A DNA stretch of 60,709 bases from Bacilli bacterium (lineage in GTDB: Bacteria; Bacillota_I; Bacilli_A; RF39; UBA660): assembly GCA_017511605.1 (NCBI GenBank), contig JAFWJL010000003.1, positions 1-60,709 of the forward strand, in the 5' to 3' direction. The notes beneath the pieces were generated by a model that ran no database searches, had not been told where the DNA came from, and was given only the letters and a program-made list of their open reading frames with translations. The position numbers and the translations under genes were made by a program. Positions 51,818 to 60,453 of the stretch are shown one piece after another. Numbering within the stretch: position 1 is the stretch's first letter; each line of letters starts with the position of its first letter.

Positions 51818-52990
51818 ATGAAAACAATAAAAGATTTAAATATAGACGGTAAAAAAGTAATAATAAGATGTGATTTCAATGTTCCAATTAAAGATGGAAA
51901 AATAGTAGATGATACTAGAATTAAAGGAGCATTGGAAACAATTAAATATTGTTTAGACAGAGATTGTAAAGTTATATTACTTTCTCATTTAGGAAGAGTA
52001 AAAGAAAAAGAAGATTTAAAGAAAAATGACTTATCAATAGTAGCTGAGAAGTTAGCCTCTTTATTAAAACAAGATATCCTTTTTAGTGAAGAAACAAGAG
52101 GAGAAGATTTAGAAGATACAGTTAATAGTATGGAAGAAGGAGATGTTCTTCTAATTCAAAACACAAGATATGAGGATTTAGATGGTAAAAAGGAAAGTGG
52201 CAATGATGAAGAATTAGGAAAATACTGGGCCTCTTTAGGAGAAGTGTTTATAAATGATGCTTTTGGTACTGCTCATAGAGCACATGCATCTAACGTAGGA
52301 ATAGCTTCTCACTTACCTAGTGCCGTAGGATTCTTAATTGAAAAAGAAATGAATGCATTAAAAGAATTAGATAAGCCAGAACACCCATTTGTTGTAGTAT
52401 TAGGTGGAGCTAAAGTATCCGATAAAATTGGTGTTATAGAAAACTTAGTGCTTAAGGCAGACAGAATACTTATTGGTGGAGGAATGGCATTTACATTTCT
52501 AAAAGCAGAAGGATATGAAATAGGTAAATCTTTATTAGATGAAGAAAATATAGATTTTTGTAAGAAAATACTATCAAAGTATAAAGATAAAATAGTATTA
52601 CCTATCGATGTAGCCGTAACTAATGAATATACTAATGATGAAAAATATAGATTAAAAGATATTAAAGATATTAGTACTGATGAAATGGGACTAGATATTG
52701 GTGAAAAAACAGTTAAGTTATTTGAAGATATCTTAAAAACATCAAAAATAGTTATTTGGAATGGACCATTAGGTGTATATGAATTTTCTAAATATAAAGT
52801 AGGTACTGATAAAGTATTAAAATACGTAGTTGATAATAATATAAAAACAATTTTAGGTGGGGGAGATATAGTAGCAGCAGCTACTACTGCAAATCTAAAA
52901 GATAAAGTTTATCATGCATCAACAGGTGGAGGAGCAACATTAGAATATTTAGAGGGAAAGAAATTACCTGGTATTGAAATTATTAAATAA
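51818..52990 (+). CDS. pgk: Phosphoglycerate kinase
   Basis: A 390-residue glycolytic kinase making ATP and 3-phosphoglycerate from the product of gap. The N-terminal signature KKVIIRCDFNVPIKDGKI (near 12), LLSHLGRVK, FGTAHRAHASN near 148, and the C-terminal LGGGDIVAA and HASTGGGATLEYLEG are all family hallmarks. Length is normal. It is followed within 20 bases by a gene with an unrelated role. Confidence 0.97.
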   Translation: MKTIKDLNIDGKKVIIRCDFNVPIKDGKIVDDTRIKGALETIKYCLDRDCKVILLSHLGRVKEKEDLKKNDLSIVAEKLASLLKQDILFSEETRGEDLEDTVNSMEEGDVLLIQNTRYEDLDGKKESGNDEELGKYWASLGEVFINDAFGTAHRAHASNVGIASHLPSAVGFLIEKEMNALKELDKPEHPFVVVLGGAKVSDKIGVIENLVLKADRILIGGGMAFTFLKAEGYEIGKSLLDEENIDFCKKILSKYKDKIVLPIDVAVTNEYTNDEKYRLKDIKDISTDEMGLDIGEKTVKLFEDILKTSKIVIWNGPLGVYEFSKYKVGTDKVLKYVVDNNIKTILGGGDIVAAATTANLKDKVYHASTGGGATLEYLEGKKLPGIEIIK

Positions 52991-53007
52991 GTAAGTAGGT
53001 GAGTAAA

Positions 53008-53502
53008 TTGAGTTCAGATAGATTATTTTTATTAAATCCATATGATGATAATCATTTAAAGAAAATAATTATTTTTGAAGATGAAAATAAAATGACAGAT
53101 AAACCATCTGCTCATATTAAATATCTAAGAGAAAATATCTCTGAATTTGATTACTTTGACACAAATAAAAATGATTTTGAAGAAATATTATTTACTGAAA
53201 AAGCTGGTAAGATAACAGATTGTTGTTACATAAATGGAGAAAGAGATCTTAAACAATGTGCTATTACACCTCTTAACATAAATAATAAGAATAAAAGAAG
53301 ATATCTACCAGAACTTGCTGCGACATATGCTCTTGATACGTTGAATATGGAAGAAGCATTTGTTAAAGTGGATGTTAATGATGATAATATGATTAATTAT
53401 CTTGAAATGCAAGGTCTTAAAAATATTGGAGAAGTAGGAAATAATATAATATTAGCAAAAGATAAAGAGGAAAAAGAAAATAGTCGAAGGATGATATCAT
53501 GA
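53008..53502 (+). CDS. GNAT-like protein, probably acetyltransferase-related
   Basis: 164 residues from TTG 53008; AGGTGA lies five bases before it, while an in-frame GTG at 52999 overlaps that site. The C-terminal third (YLPELAATYALDTLNMEEAFVKVDVNDDNMINYLEMQGLKNIGEV) follows the GNAT pattern of a helix, a strand and a final helix ending in a glycine loop. I cannot identify the acetyl-CoA pyrophosphate loop, so activity is uncertain. It lies between pgk and the flippase-like gene, overlapping the latter by 4 bases. Confidence 0.5.
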   Translation: MSSDRLFLLNPYDDNHLKKIIIFEDENKMTDKPSAHIKYLRENISEFDYFDTNKNDFEEILFTEKAGKITDCCYINGERDLKQCAITPLNINNKNKRRYLPELAATYALDTLNMEEAFVKVDVNDDNMINYLEMQGLKNIGEVGNNIILAKDKEEKENSRRMIS

Positions 53503-54500
53503 ACATAATTAAAAACATAAAAAAGAATACAATTTTTTTATTAATTATTACTGGTATTGTATTATACATAGTATTAAAAGATGACTTTAAAGATATAGTT
53601 AATATTCTAACTAAAATAGATATTAGGTATATTTTATTAGCCATTCTTTTCTATGCGCTATATATAGTCATAAAAGGTTATGTTAATTATAAAATAACTA
53701 ATGATAAAAAGAAATTATCTCTTAAAGAAGCTATTAAACACAATATAATTACCCAATTCTTTAATGGCGTAACACCATTCTCTACGGGTGGACAACCTAT
53801 GGAAGTATACATGTTGATGGAACATGATATTCCTATTGCTAAGGCCACTAATCAAACAATACAAAGTTTTATATTTTATCAAATAGCTTTAGTTATATGT
53901 GGAAGCGTTGCAGTAATTAATAATTTCTTATTTCCTATATTTCCAAAGGTGAGAATACTTCAATTATTAGTATTATTAGGATTTGCTATAAATGTAGCAG
54001 TAGTAATAGTACTAATATTAATATCTAGAAGTAAAAGAGTAACTAATAAGTTAAGTGCTATAAGTATAAAGATATTAAAAAAACTAAAAAGAAAAGTTGA
54101 TGAAGAAGATATTAAACAAAAATTTTCTGATTACCATGAAGGATTTAAAGAATTAAGAAAAAGAAAAAAATTATTTATAGGTGGAGTAGTATTAAATATA
54201 ATTAGCTTGTTATGTTTATATATAGTTCCAATGTTTATTCTATATAGTATGGGAGACTTTACTAGTTTTACAGTAAACAATACAATAACAGCATCTGCTT
54301 ATGTTTATATAATAGGAGGATTTGTTCCAATACCTGGAGCTAGTGGTGGTATTGAGTTTGGCTTCACTAAATTCTTTGGAAACTTTATAGTAGGACATAA
54401 ATTATCTGCAGTACTATTGTTATGGAGATTTATCACTTACTATGTAGGAGTAATTATAGGGGCCTTAGCATTTAATTTTGAAAAGAAGGTGGAAAAGTGA
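53499..54500 (+). CDS. Flippase-like membrane protein (LPG synthase TM / UPF0104)
   Basis: A 333-residue protein with seven to eight membrane spans. FFNGVTPFSTGGQPMEVYML near 85 is the family hallmark (N.ITPF..GG.P), and GGFVPIPGASGGIEFGF near 270 is the second conserved loop. Members occur alone or fused in MprF, where the domain flips modified phospholipids. It is coupled to the following glycosyltransferase (ATGA-type overlap, GTG start), so together they may build and move a glycolipid. Confidence 0.8.
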   Translation: MNIIKNIKKNTIFLLIITGIVLYIVLKDDFKDIVNILTKIDIRYILLAILFYALYIVIKGYVNYKITNDKKKLSLKEAIKHNIITQFFNGVTPFSTGGQPMEVYMLMEHDIPIAKATNQTIQSFIFYQIALVICGSVAVINNFLFPIFPKVRILQLLVLLGFAINVAVVIVLILISRSKRVTNKLSAISIKILKKLKRKVDEEDIKQKFSDYHEGFKELRKRKKLFIGGVVLNIISLLCLYIVPMFILYSMGDFTSFTVNNTITASAYVYIIGGFVPIPGASGGIEFGFTKFFGNFIVGHKLSAVLLLWRFITYYVGVIIGALAFNFEKKVEK

Positions 54501-55747
54501 GAATAGGTATTTTTTCAGAAGCATATACACCATATATAAGTGGTTTAGTAACTAGTGAAGTAATGCTTAAAAAAGCCTTAGAAGCACAGGGACATGAAGT
54601 ATATGTAGTTACTGCAAACTTAGAAAGTTTCAAATATGAATATGATGAAAAAGAAAGAATATTAAGAATACCAGGAATACCTACAGGAATATATGATTCT
54701 AGATTTACTAGTATATATCCAGTAAGAGCCGTTAATAAAATAAAGAGTTGGAAATTAGACGTAATTCACTCTCAAACAGAATTTGCGATAGGTACATTTG
54801 CTCGTATCTTAGCTAAACAATATAATATACCTTTAGTTCATACATACCATACTATGTATGAAGATTATATTTACTATATAACTAAAGGATATTTTGATAA
54901 ATCAAGTAAAAAATTAGTAGAGTATTTAACTAAGTTCTATTGTGATACTACAGCTACAGAACTAATAGTTCCTACTAATAAGATTTATAAATTATTTAAA
55001 GAAAAATATAAATTTGATAAAAATATTAATATAATACCAACAGGTATAGAAGTAGATAGATTCTATAAAGAAAAACAAAATCGAAAAGATATAAATGATT
55101 TAAGAAAAAGTTTAAAACTAGGTAAATCAGACTTTGTATTATTATTTGTAGGAAGACTTGCTGAAGAAAAAAATATTGAATTCTTATTAGAATGCCAAAA
55201 AGAATTAATTACGAAACATAAAAATATTAAGCTTATAATAGTAGGAGATGGACCTGATAAAGACAAATATGTTGAATACTCTAAAGAATTAGGTATTTCC
55301 AAAAATGTAATATTCACAGGTAAAGCAAAATGGACAGATATTCCATATTACTACCATGTATCTAATTTATTTGTAACTGCTTCTAAAACAGAAACCCAAG
55401 GACTAACAGTAATAGAAGCTATGGCCTCTAATGTTACTCCTGTATGTATGAAAGACGAAGCATTTGAAAGTATGGTTACAGAAGATTTGAATGGTGTATT
55501 CTTTGAGACAAAAGAAGAATATATAGAAAAGATAGAAAGATTATACAAAAACAAAAAGGATCTAGAAAGATTAAATAGACAAGCTAGAATACAATCAGAA
55601 ACATATAGTTCAAAGTTCTATGCTGATAGAGTTTTAGCAGTATATAAAAGAGCTATTGATACTAAGAAGAATGAAAATAGATTTGGTATTGTATCTAAGA
55701 TAGCTAAAAGTATAAAGGAGAAATTCAATGATAGTAGCTCTGAATAA
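54497..55747 (+). CDS. Family 4 glycosyltransferase, probable glycolipid synthase
   Basis: 416 residues from GTG 54497, inside the preceding stop. GT-B enzyme: N-terminal GIFSEAYTPYISGLVTSEV, VHTYHTMYEDY near 115 and the C-terminal E-x7-E element in SKTETQGLTVIEAMASN (near 298-314). The sequence follows monoglucosyl-diacylglycerol synthases (1,2-diacylglycerol 3-glucosyltransferase), which make membrane anchors for lipoteichoic acid or glycolipids. Its C-terminal basic amphipathic tail may bind the membrane. It overlaps tpiA by 20 bases. Confidence 0.8.
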   Translation: MRIGIFSEAYTPYISGLVTSEVMLKKALEAQGHEVYVVTANLESFKYEYDEKERILRIPGIPTGIYDSRFTSIYPVRAVNKIKSWKLDVIHSQTEFAIGTFARILAKQYNIPLVHTYHTMYEDYIYYITKGYFDKSSKKLVEYLTKFYCDTTATELIVPTNKIYKLFKEKYKFDKNINIIPTGIEVDRFYKEKQNRKDINDLRKSLKLGKSDFVLLFVGRLAEEKNIEFLLECQKELITKHKNIKLIIVGDGPDKDKYVEYSKELGISKNVIFTGKAKWTDIPYYYHVSNLFVTASKTETQGLTVIEAMASNVTPVCMKDEAFESMVTEDLNGVFFETKEEYIEKIERLYKNKKDLERLNRQARIQSETYSSKFYADRVLAVYKRAIDTKKNENRFGIVSKIAKSIKEKFNDSSSE

Positions 55748-56405
55748 TAAAAGTAATTTAAACAAAGATGAATTTATTGATTATCTTAATGAATTAAAGA
55801 AGATTAATACTAGTAGTACACTAATACTATGTCCTACATTTTTAAATATAGGATTAGTAGATGGAATACTTCTAGGGTCACAAAATGTATCTAAATTTGA
55901 TGATGGAGCATATACTGGAGAAATATCTGCTAATGAATTAAAGTCATATAATGTTAAATATGCTATAGTAGGTCACTCTGAAAGAAGAAATTATCAAAAA
56001 GAAACAAATGAAGATATAAAATTAAAACTAATTAAATTAATAGAAAATGATATTACACCTATTCTATGTATTGGAGAAAGCAAAGAAGAGAGACAAAATA
56101 ATACATATAAAGAAGTATTAAAAGAAGAATTATCTATTCTAGATGATATAGAAAAAGATGTAATAATAGCCTATGAACCAATATGGTCTATAGGTACAGG
56201 TATAATTCCTACTAATGAAGAAATAATAGAAGTATTTAATCTTATTAAATCCATTTGTCCAAATGATAAAGTATTATATGGTGGAAGTGCTAATAATGAA
56301 AATATTGATACTTTAAAACAAATAGATTTAATAGATGGATATTTATTAGGAGGATTAAGCTTAAAACCTGATAAATTAGAAGAATTCTTAAATAAATTAA
56401 ACTAG
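55728..56405 (+). CDS. tpiA: Triosephosphate isomerase
   Basis: 225 residues, somewhat shorter than the usual 250. Catalytic residues are present: N-x-K near residues 6-8 (ALNNKSN), His in AIVGHSERR, and Glu in IAYEPIWSIGTG, plus the phosphate loop VLYGGSANNENID. The shortening is in the N-terminal strand and helix region and in loops, not at active-site motifs. It interconverts the triose phosphates and completes the gap-pgk-tpiA set. Its start lies inside the glycosyltransferase gene with AAAGGAG before it. Confidence 0.93.
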   Translation: MIVALNNKSNLNKDEFIDYLNELKKINTSSTLILCPTFLNIGLVDGILLGSQNVSKFDDGAYTGEISANELKSYNVKYAIVGHSERRNYQKETNEDIKLKLIKLIENDITPILCIGESKEERQNNTYKEVLKEELSILDDIEKDVIIAYEPIWSIGTGIIPTNEEIIEVFNLIKSICPNDKVLYGGSANNENIDTLKQIDLIDGYLLGGLSLKPDKLEEFLNKLN

Positions 56406-56416
56406 TATACAGTATT

Positions 56417-56447
56417 GGACAGGTTCGACAAAACTTGTTCTTTTTTT
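56417..56447 (+). terminator. Rho-independent terminator
   Basis: A 9-bp stem GGACAGGTT/AACTTGTTC (with G-T pairs), loop CGACAA, long T-tract. Confidence 0.8.
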
Positions 56448-56510
56448 CTCTTTTCTAATTATTCGACATATTATATAATTATAGTACGCGGTAACAAGAG
56501 AGGAGACAAA

Positions 56511-57284
56511 ATGAACAAAACAAGATTATTCGTTGTCGATGATAACGAAAGTTTAGTTGGTATGGTTAAGCGTTATTTTAAAGATGTAGAAGATGTAGAA
56601 GTAGTATTAGAAGCAAGTGATGGAGAAGAAGCAATATCTTTAATAGATAAACATAAAAATGAGTTTGATATTATGGTATTAGACTTAGTAATGCCTAAAA
56701 AAGATGGCATCTCAGTACTTGAATATTTATATAATAATGAGATAGATAAAAAAGTAATTGTATTAACTTCATATAATACACAAGACATGATAAGCAAAGT
56801 AGCATCTTTAGGAGCTAGTTACTTTATGATTAAACCATTTGAATTAGATGATTTACATAATAAAGTACAAGCATTAACTAGGAAAACTACTAAAGGAGAA
56901 TCTTTGGATTTGTTTCATAATAACCTACAAATCACAATTACAAAGACACTTCATGAATTAGGTGTTCCATCTCATATTAAAGGATATCAATATATAAGAG
57001 AAGGTATAACTTTAGTATATAAAAGACCTGATATCGCAGGAGGTATTACTAAAGAATTATATCCAGAAATTGCTAAGAAATTTGATTCTACAGTATCACG
57101 AGTAGAACGAGCTATCCGTCATGCAATAGAAGTAAGTTGGAATAGAGGTAACTGGGATTTAATGGAAGATATATTTGGACATAGTGTAGATATAGATAAA
57201 GCTAAACCCACTAATTCCGAGTTCATAGTTACTATAGCTGATAAAATGAGACTAGACTATAATAAACCATTAGTAACTAACTAG
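56511..57284 (+). CDS. spo0A: Spo0A-type response regulator
   Basis: 257 residues from ATG 56511 (AGAGGAG six bases upstream). Receiver domain 1-120: acidic pair D10-D11, phospho-acceptor Asp58 in MVLDLVMPKKDG, Thr in VLTSYN and Lys in IKPFE. The C-terminal DNA-binding domain carries the Spo0A signature: HELGVPSHIKGYQYIREGI, RPDIAGGITKELYP, TVSRVERAIRHAIEVSW. This is the master regulator of sporulation in Bacilli and Clostridia, and in non-sporulating relatives it can control biofilm or growth. TATAAT lies at about 56472. Confidence 0.95.
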   Translation: MNKTRLFVVDDNESLVGMVKRYFKDVEDVEVVLEASDGEEAISLIDKHKNEFDIMVLDLVMPKKDGISVLEYLYNNEIDKKVIVLTSYNTQDMISKVASLGASYFMIKPFELDDLHNKVQALTRKTTKGESLDLFHNNLQITITKTLHELGVPSHIKGYQYIREGITLVYKRPDIAGGITKELYPEIAKKFDSTVSRVERAIRHAIEVSWNRGNWDLMEDIFGHSVDIDKAKPTNSEFIVTIADKMRLDYNKPLVTN

Positions 57285-57356
57285 TCTTTTTTATTTGACT
57301 TTTTTTTAATATAAAAGTATACTTATTTTAGAAATAGTGTAAGGAGGATACAGTAA

Positions 57357-58631
57357 ATGGAACGAAAAATAGATTTATATTTCCAAAAATGGAAGAAAGA
57401 TGTAATTAGAAAACCATTAATAGTATATGGAGCAAAACAAATAGGTAAGACATATTCATGTTTATCATTTGGTAAAAAAGAATATAAAAATACTGTATAT
57501 ATAAATGCACAAAATAATAAAGAATTAAAAGACTTATTTCAGAAAGAAAGATCCACAGAAAAATTAATATTAGGATTATCCACAATATCTGGGGAAACTA
57601 TTCTTAAAGAAGATACTTTAATAATTATAGATAACGTTAATGATTTAGATATAATTAAAGGATTAAAAATATTCGGTAGTGAACATAGTAAATATCATAT
57701 TATAGCTATTATTACTACTAAAGATAAATTAAGTGAATATAAAGGTGAAGAATTACAATTTAAGGGAATGTATTCCTTAGACTTTGAAGAATACTTATGG
57801 GCTAAAGATGAAACAAGTTTAGCTAATCTTATAAAAGAATCATTTACTAAGAGAAAAACTAATCCTTTTCATAAAGTAGCATTAGAATTATTTGAAGAGT
57901 ACTTAACTACTGGTGGACTTCCTGAAGTAATAGAAGCATCTTTAAATGATAAAGATGAATATGTATTAGATTCTATAAAACAAAAAATTATTAATGTATA
58001 TAAGAATGAAGTGTCTCTAAATAATATATTAATAGATATACCTAGAGGATTAGAAGTAATAGATTCTATTCCAGAACAGTTACAAAAAGAAAATAAAAAA
58101 TTCCAATATGGACTAATGGGTACAGGAAAAAGAGCTAAAGAATATGAAAGTACTATTAATTATTTAGTCAATAATCAATTAGTATATAGAAGTTTCAAAA
58201 TAAAAGATGTTAAATCACCTCTAAGTAGTTGTAAAGACACTGATAGTTTCAAACTATTCTATGTAGATGAAGGATTGCTTTATACAGCAATGCATTTAAA
58301 TAAAAAAAGAATACTTTCGGATGAAAACTTAAAAGAAGTAATATATGAAAATCATATAGCTAAAACATTATCTGATGCGGGATATAGTTTATATTATTAC
58401 CAATCAGAAGGAAAAGCAGAAGTAAATTTCGTTATTCAAAATAGAAATGGTCAAATAATACCAATAGAATTAACTACAAAGACTAATTCTAAAGCAAAAT
58501 CACTAGCAGTATTTATGAAAAAATTCACAGTAACAAGTGCTTATAGAATAACAGAAAATAACTTCTCAACAAAAAAAGATATAAGATATATCCCAGTATA
58601 TGCATTATTCTGTTTAAATGAAACAAAATAA
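57357..58631 (+). CDS. P-loop ATPase with DUF4143 C-terminal domain
   Basis: 424 residues. Walker A VYGAKQIGKTYS (near 24), Walker B LIIIDNVNDL (near 87), and a C-terminal DUF4143 region (ENHIAKTLSDAGYSLYYYQSEGKAEVNFVI near 318, with the conserved E-x-D/N-F motif). Such ATPases are common and mobile, often tied to restriction-like or toxin-like roles, but none is proven. The typical Arg-finger GRR motif is not obvious. It has an AAGGAGGA ribosome site and shares a terminator with the convergent regulator. Confidence 0.75.
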   Translation: MERKIDLYFQKWKKDVIRKPLIVYGAKQIGKTYSCLSFGKKEYKNTVYINAQNNKELKDLFQKERSTEKLILGLSTISGETILKEDTLIIIDNVNDLDIIKGLKIFGSEHSKYHIIAIITTKDKLSEYKGEELQFKGMYSLDFEEYLWAKDETSLANLIKESFTKRKTNPFHKVALELFEEYLTTGGLPEVIEASLNDKDEYVLDSIKQKIINVYKNEVSLNNILIDIPRGLEVIDSIPEQLQKENKKFQYGLMGTGKRAKEYESTINYLVNNQLVYRSFKIKDVKSPLSSCKDTDSFKLFYVDEGLLYTAMHLNKKRILSDENLKEVIYENHIAKTLSDAGYSLYYYQSEGKAEVNFVIQNRNGQIIPIELTTKTNSKAKSLAVFMKKFTVTSAYRITENNFSTKKDIRYIPVYALFCLNETK

Positions 58632-58653
58632 AAAGGACTTAGTCCTTTTTTTA
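58630..58653 (+). terminator. Bidirectional terminator
   Basis: Stem AAAAGGAC/GTCCTTTT with loop TTA, A- and T-rich on both sides, between convergent genes. Confidence 0.85.
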
Positions 58654-58902
58654 TTGATTTATTAATTCATCCATATCTATTTCAAATAGTTTACCAGGAT
58701 CAATATTTAAAGCAACAGATATTTTCCATACAGTATCTACTGAGAATGATTTCTTGCCTTTTCTAGATTCATTTCTTCTGATAAATTCATGACTAACTCC
58801 AACTCGTTCTGCAAGCTCTGCCTGAGTAATACCGGCTATATTTCTATATTTTTTGATATTTCTAGAAATCTGTTCATATATATTTAATTCATATTTATTC
58901 AT
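58651..58902 (-). CDS. XRE-family transcriptional regulator
   Basis: An 83-residue protein that is almost wholly a helix-turn-helix: NIKKYRNIAGITQAELAERVGVSHEFIRRNESRKGKKSF covers helices 1-4. The SVDTVWKISVALNIDPGKLFE end is standard. Minus-strand GGAGGT precedes the ATG. It faces the ATPase gene and diverges from dinB, so it could regulate either; no operator could be picked out. Confidence 0.85.
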   Translation of the reverse strand: MNKYELNIYEQISRNIKKYRNIAGITQAELAERVGVSHEFIRRNESRKGKKSFSVDTVWKISVALNIDPGKLFEIDMDELINQ

Positions 58903-59030
58903 AGTATACCTCCGTAACTCTTAATATTATTATGAAATAAATTAAATAAAATATATGTAAACTGAAAGTATACACACAATACAATTGAATAATTCGTGCA
59001 TATGTTCTATAATGTAATTGAGGTGGTTCT

Positions 59031-60248
59031 ATGAAAGATAGAGTAGTATTTCATATCGATGTAAATAATGCATTTCTTTCATGGACTGCAGTTTATTTAT
59101 TACAAAATGGATATGAAAAAGATATACGAAAAATACCATCAGTAATTGGTGGAGAAGAACATTCAAGATACGGAATAGTCCTAGCTAAAAGCCCAGTAGC
59201 TAAAAAACTAGGAGTAGTATCAGCAGAACCAATATATATGGCAAAAAAGAAATGCAAGGATTTAGAAGTATATCCTCCACAATATAAATGGTATTATGAA
59301 AAATCTCGTGAATTAATGAAATATTTATCACAATATTCTCCTATCTTAGAACAATATTCAGTAGATGAATGCTTCTTAGATATGAGTGGTATGACATATA
59401 TATATAATGATTTAGAAAAACTAGCATATAAAATAAAAGATGAAGTAAAAGAAAAATTTGGATATACTGTTAATATTGGTATAGGAAATAATAAGCTTTG
59501 TGCTAAAATGGCTAGTGATTTTGAAAAACCTGATAAAGTACATACTCTATATAAGGATGAAATAGTATCTAAATTATGGCCGCTTGACGTTGGAGACTTA
59601 TTCATGTGTGGAAAGAGTACTAAGAAAGAATTAAATAAATTTAGTATTTATACTATAGGAGATTTAGCAAAGAAAGATTTAAAATTTCTAGAAAGACACT
59701 TTAAATCTCAAGGGAAGTATTTATATAATGCTTCTCGCGGATTAGATGATGATAAAGTAGAAGTTAAGACAAGTAAAAATCAAAGTATTAGTGTAACGGA
59801 AACTCTACCATACAATTTAACTGATCCAGATAAACTAAAAGAAATACTGTTTAGACAAACAGAAGAGATTACAAGAGAATTAAGAAGTAAAAAATTATTT
59901 ACTAAAACAGTGGCCGTTATATTTAAGAATAGTAACTTTATTAGTTATAGTGCTCAAGCCACACTAGATAAACCAACTAATAATACAAAAGAAATATTAA
60001 AGAAAATATATGAAGTATTTGATAATAATTATAAAGAAGATGAAATAAGACTAATAGGAGCGAGACTTGCTAATCTAACAAATACTAAGGAAGAACAAAT
60101 ATCACTATTTGATCAAGATGAAAATGAAGAAAAAGAAGATAATATTCAGAAAACAATAGACAATATTAATAACAAATTTGGAAAATCTTTAATAAAACCT
60201 GCGTCATTAAAACTAATAACAAGACCTAAAATGAGTAAGAAAAAGTAG
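59031..60248 (+). CDS. dinB: DNA polymerase IV (Y family)
   Basis: A 405-residue translesion polymerase. Metal-binding HIDVNNAFLSW (near 8) and YSVDECFLDMSG (near 114) are the catalytic motifs; IGIGNNKLCAKMASDFEKP follows. The little-finger region ends before a 50-residue tail with QISLFDQD (near 365), which fits a clamp-binding QxxLF motif. The upstream region has no obvious LexA box. Ribosome site GAGGTGG. Confidence 0.93.
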   Translation: MKDRVVFHIDVNNAFLSWTAVYLLQNGYEKDIRKIPSVIGGEEHSRYGIVLAKSPVAKKLGVVSAEPIYMAKKKCKDLEVYPPQYKWYYEKSRELMKYLSQYSPILEQYSVDECFLDMSGMTYIYNDLEKLAYKIKDEVKEKFGYTVNIGIGNNKLCAKMASDFEKPDKVHTLYKDEIVSKLWPLDVGDLFMCGKSTKKELNKFSIYTIGDLAKKDLKFLERHFKSQGKYLYNASRGLDDDKVEVKTSKNQSISVTETLPYNLTDPDKLKEILFRQTEEITRELRSKKLFTKTVAVIFKNSNFISYSAQATLDKPTNNTKEILKKIYEVFDNNYKEDEIRLIGARLANLTNTKEEQISLFDQDENEEKEDNIQKTIDNINNKFGKSLIKPASLKLITRPKMSKKK

Positions 60249-60269
60249 ATGTAAAAAATCTGCTTTTTT
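60241..60269 (+). terminator. Rho-independent terminator of dinB
   Basis: Stem AAAAGTAGAT/ATCTGCTTTT (with G-T pairs), loop GTAAAA, T-run. It overlaps the dinB stop. Confidence 0.8.
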
Positions 60270-60301
60270 GTTGATATATAAGAAAAAAATTAAAAAAAGT
60301 G

Positions 60302-60329
60302 TTGCATTTATTTATTATTATGATATAAT
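60302..60329 (+). promoter_or_regulatory. Promoter of the S10 ribosomal operon
   Basis: TTGCAT (60302-60307), 16-base spacer, TGATATAAT extended -10 (60321-60329). Strong for this genome, as expected for ribosomal genes. Confidence 0.75.
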
Positions 60330-60340
60330 TAAATACGTGT

Positions 60341-60450
60341 GACTGCTTAGATGTGCGAGGTTGTCGATACACCAGGAAGAGTTGCTAATTGGTTATCGGG
60401 TTATTCGTTCGGAGCAAGTCTATACTAGATATAGGCGAGAGGAGGATTTT
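60341..60450 (+). ncRNA. Structured 5' leader of the S10 operon
   Basis: The sequence is more GC-rich than its surroundings. A closing helix pairs GACTGCT (near 60342) with AGCAAGTC (near 60413), enclosing GTGCGAGG...ACACC and TCGGGTTATTCGTTCGG elements. A second hairpin, CTATA/TATAG, lies just before the AGGAGG ribosome site. The strong local structure suggests an autoregulatory leader for ribosomal proteins. I recall similar leaders before rpsJ in other Firmicutes, but this was not checked. Confidence 0.6.
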
Positions 60451-60453
60451 AAA

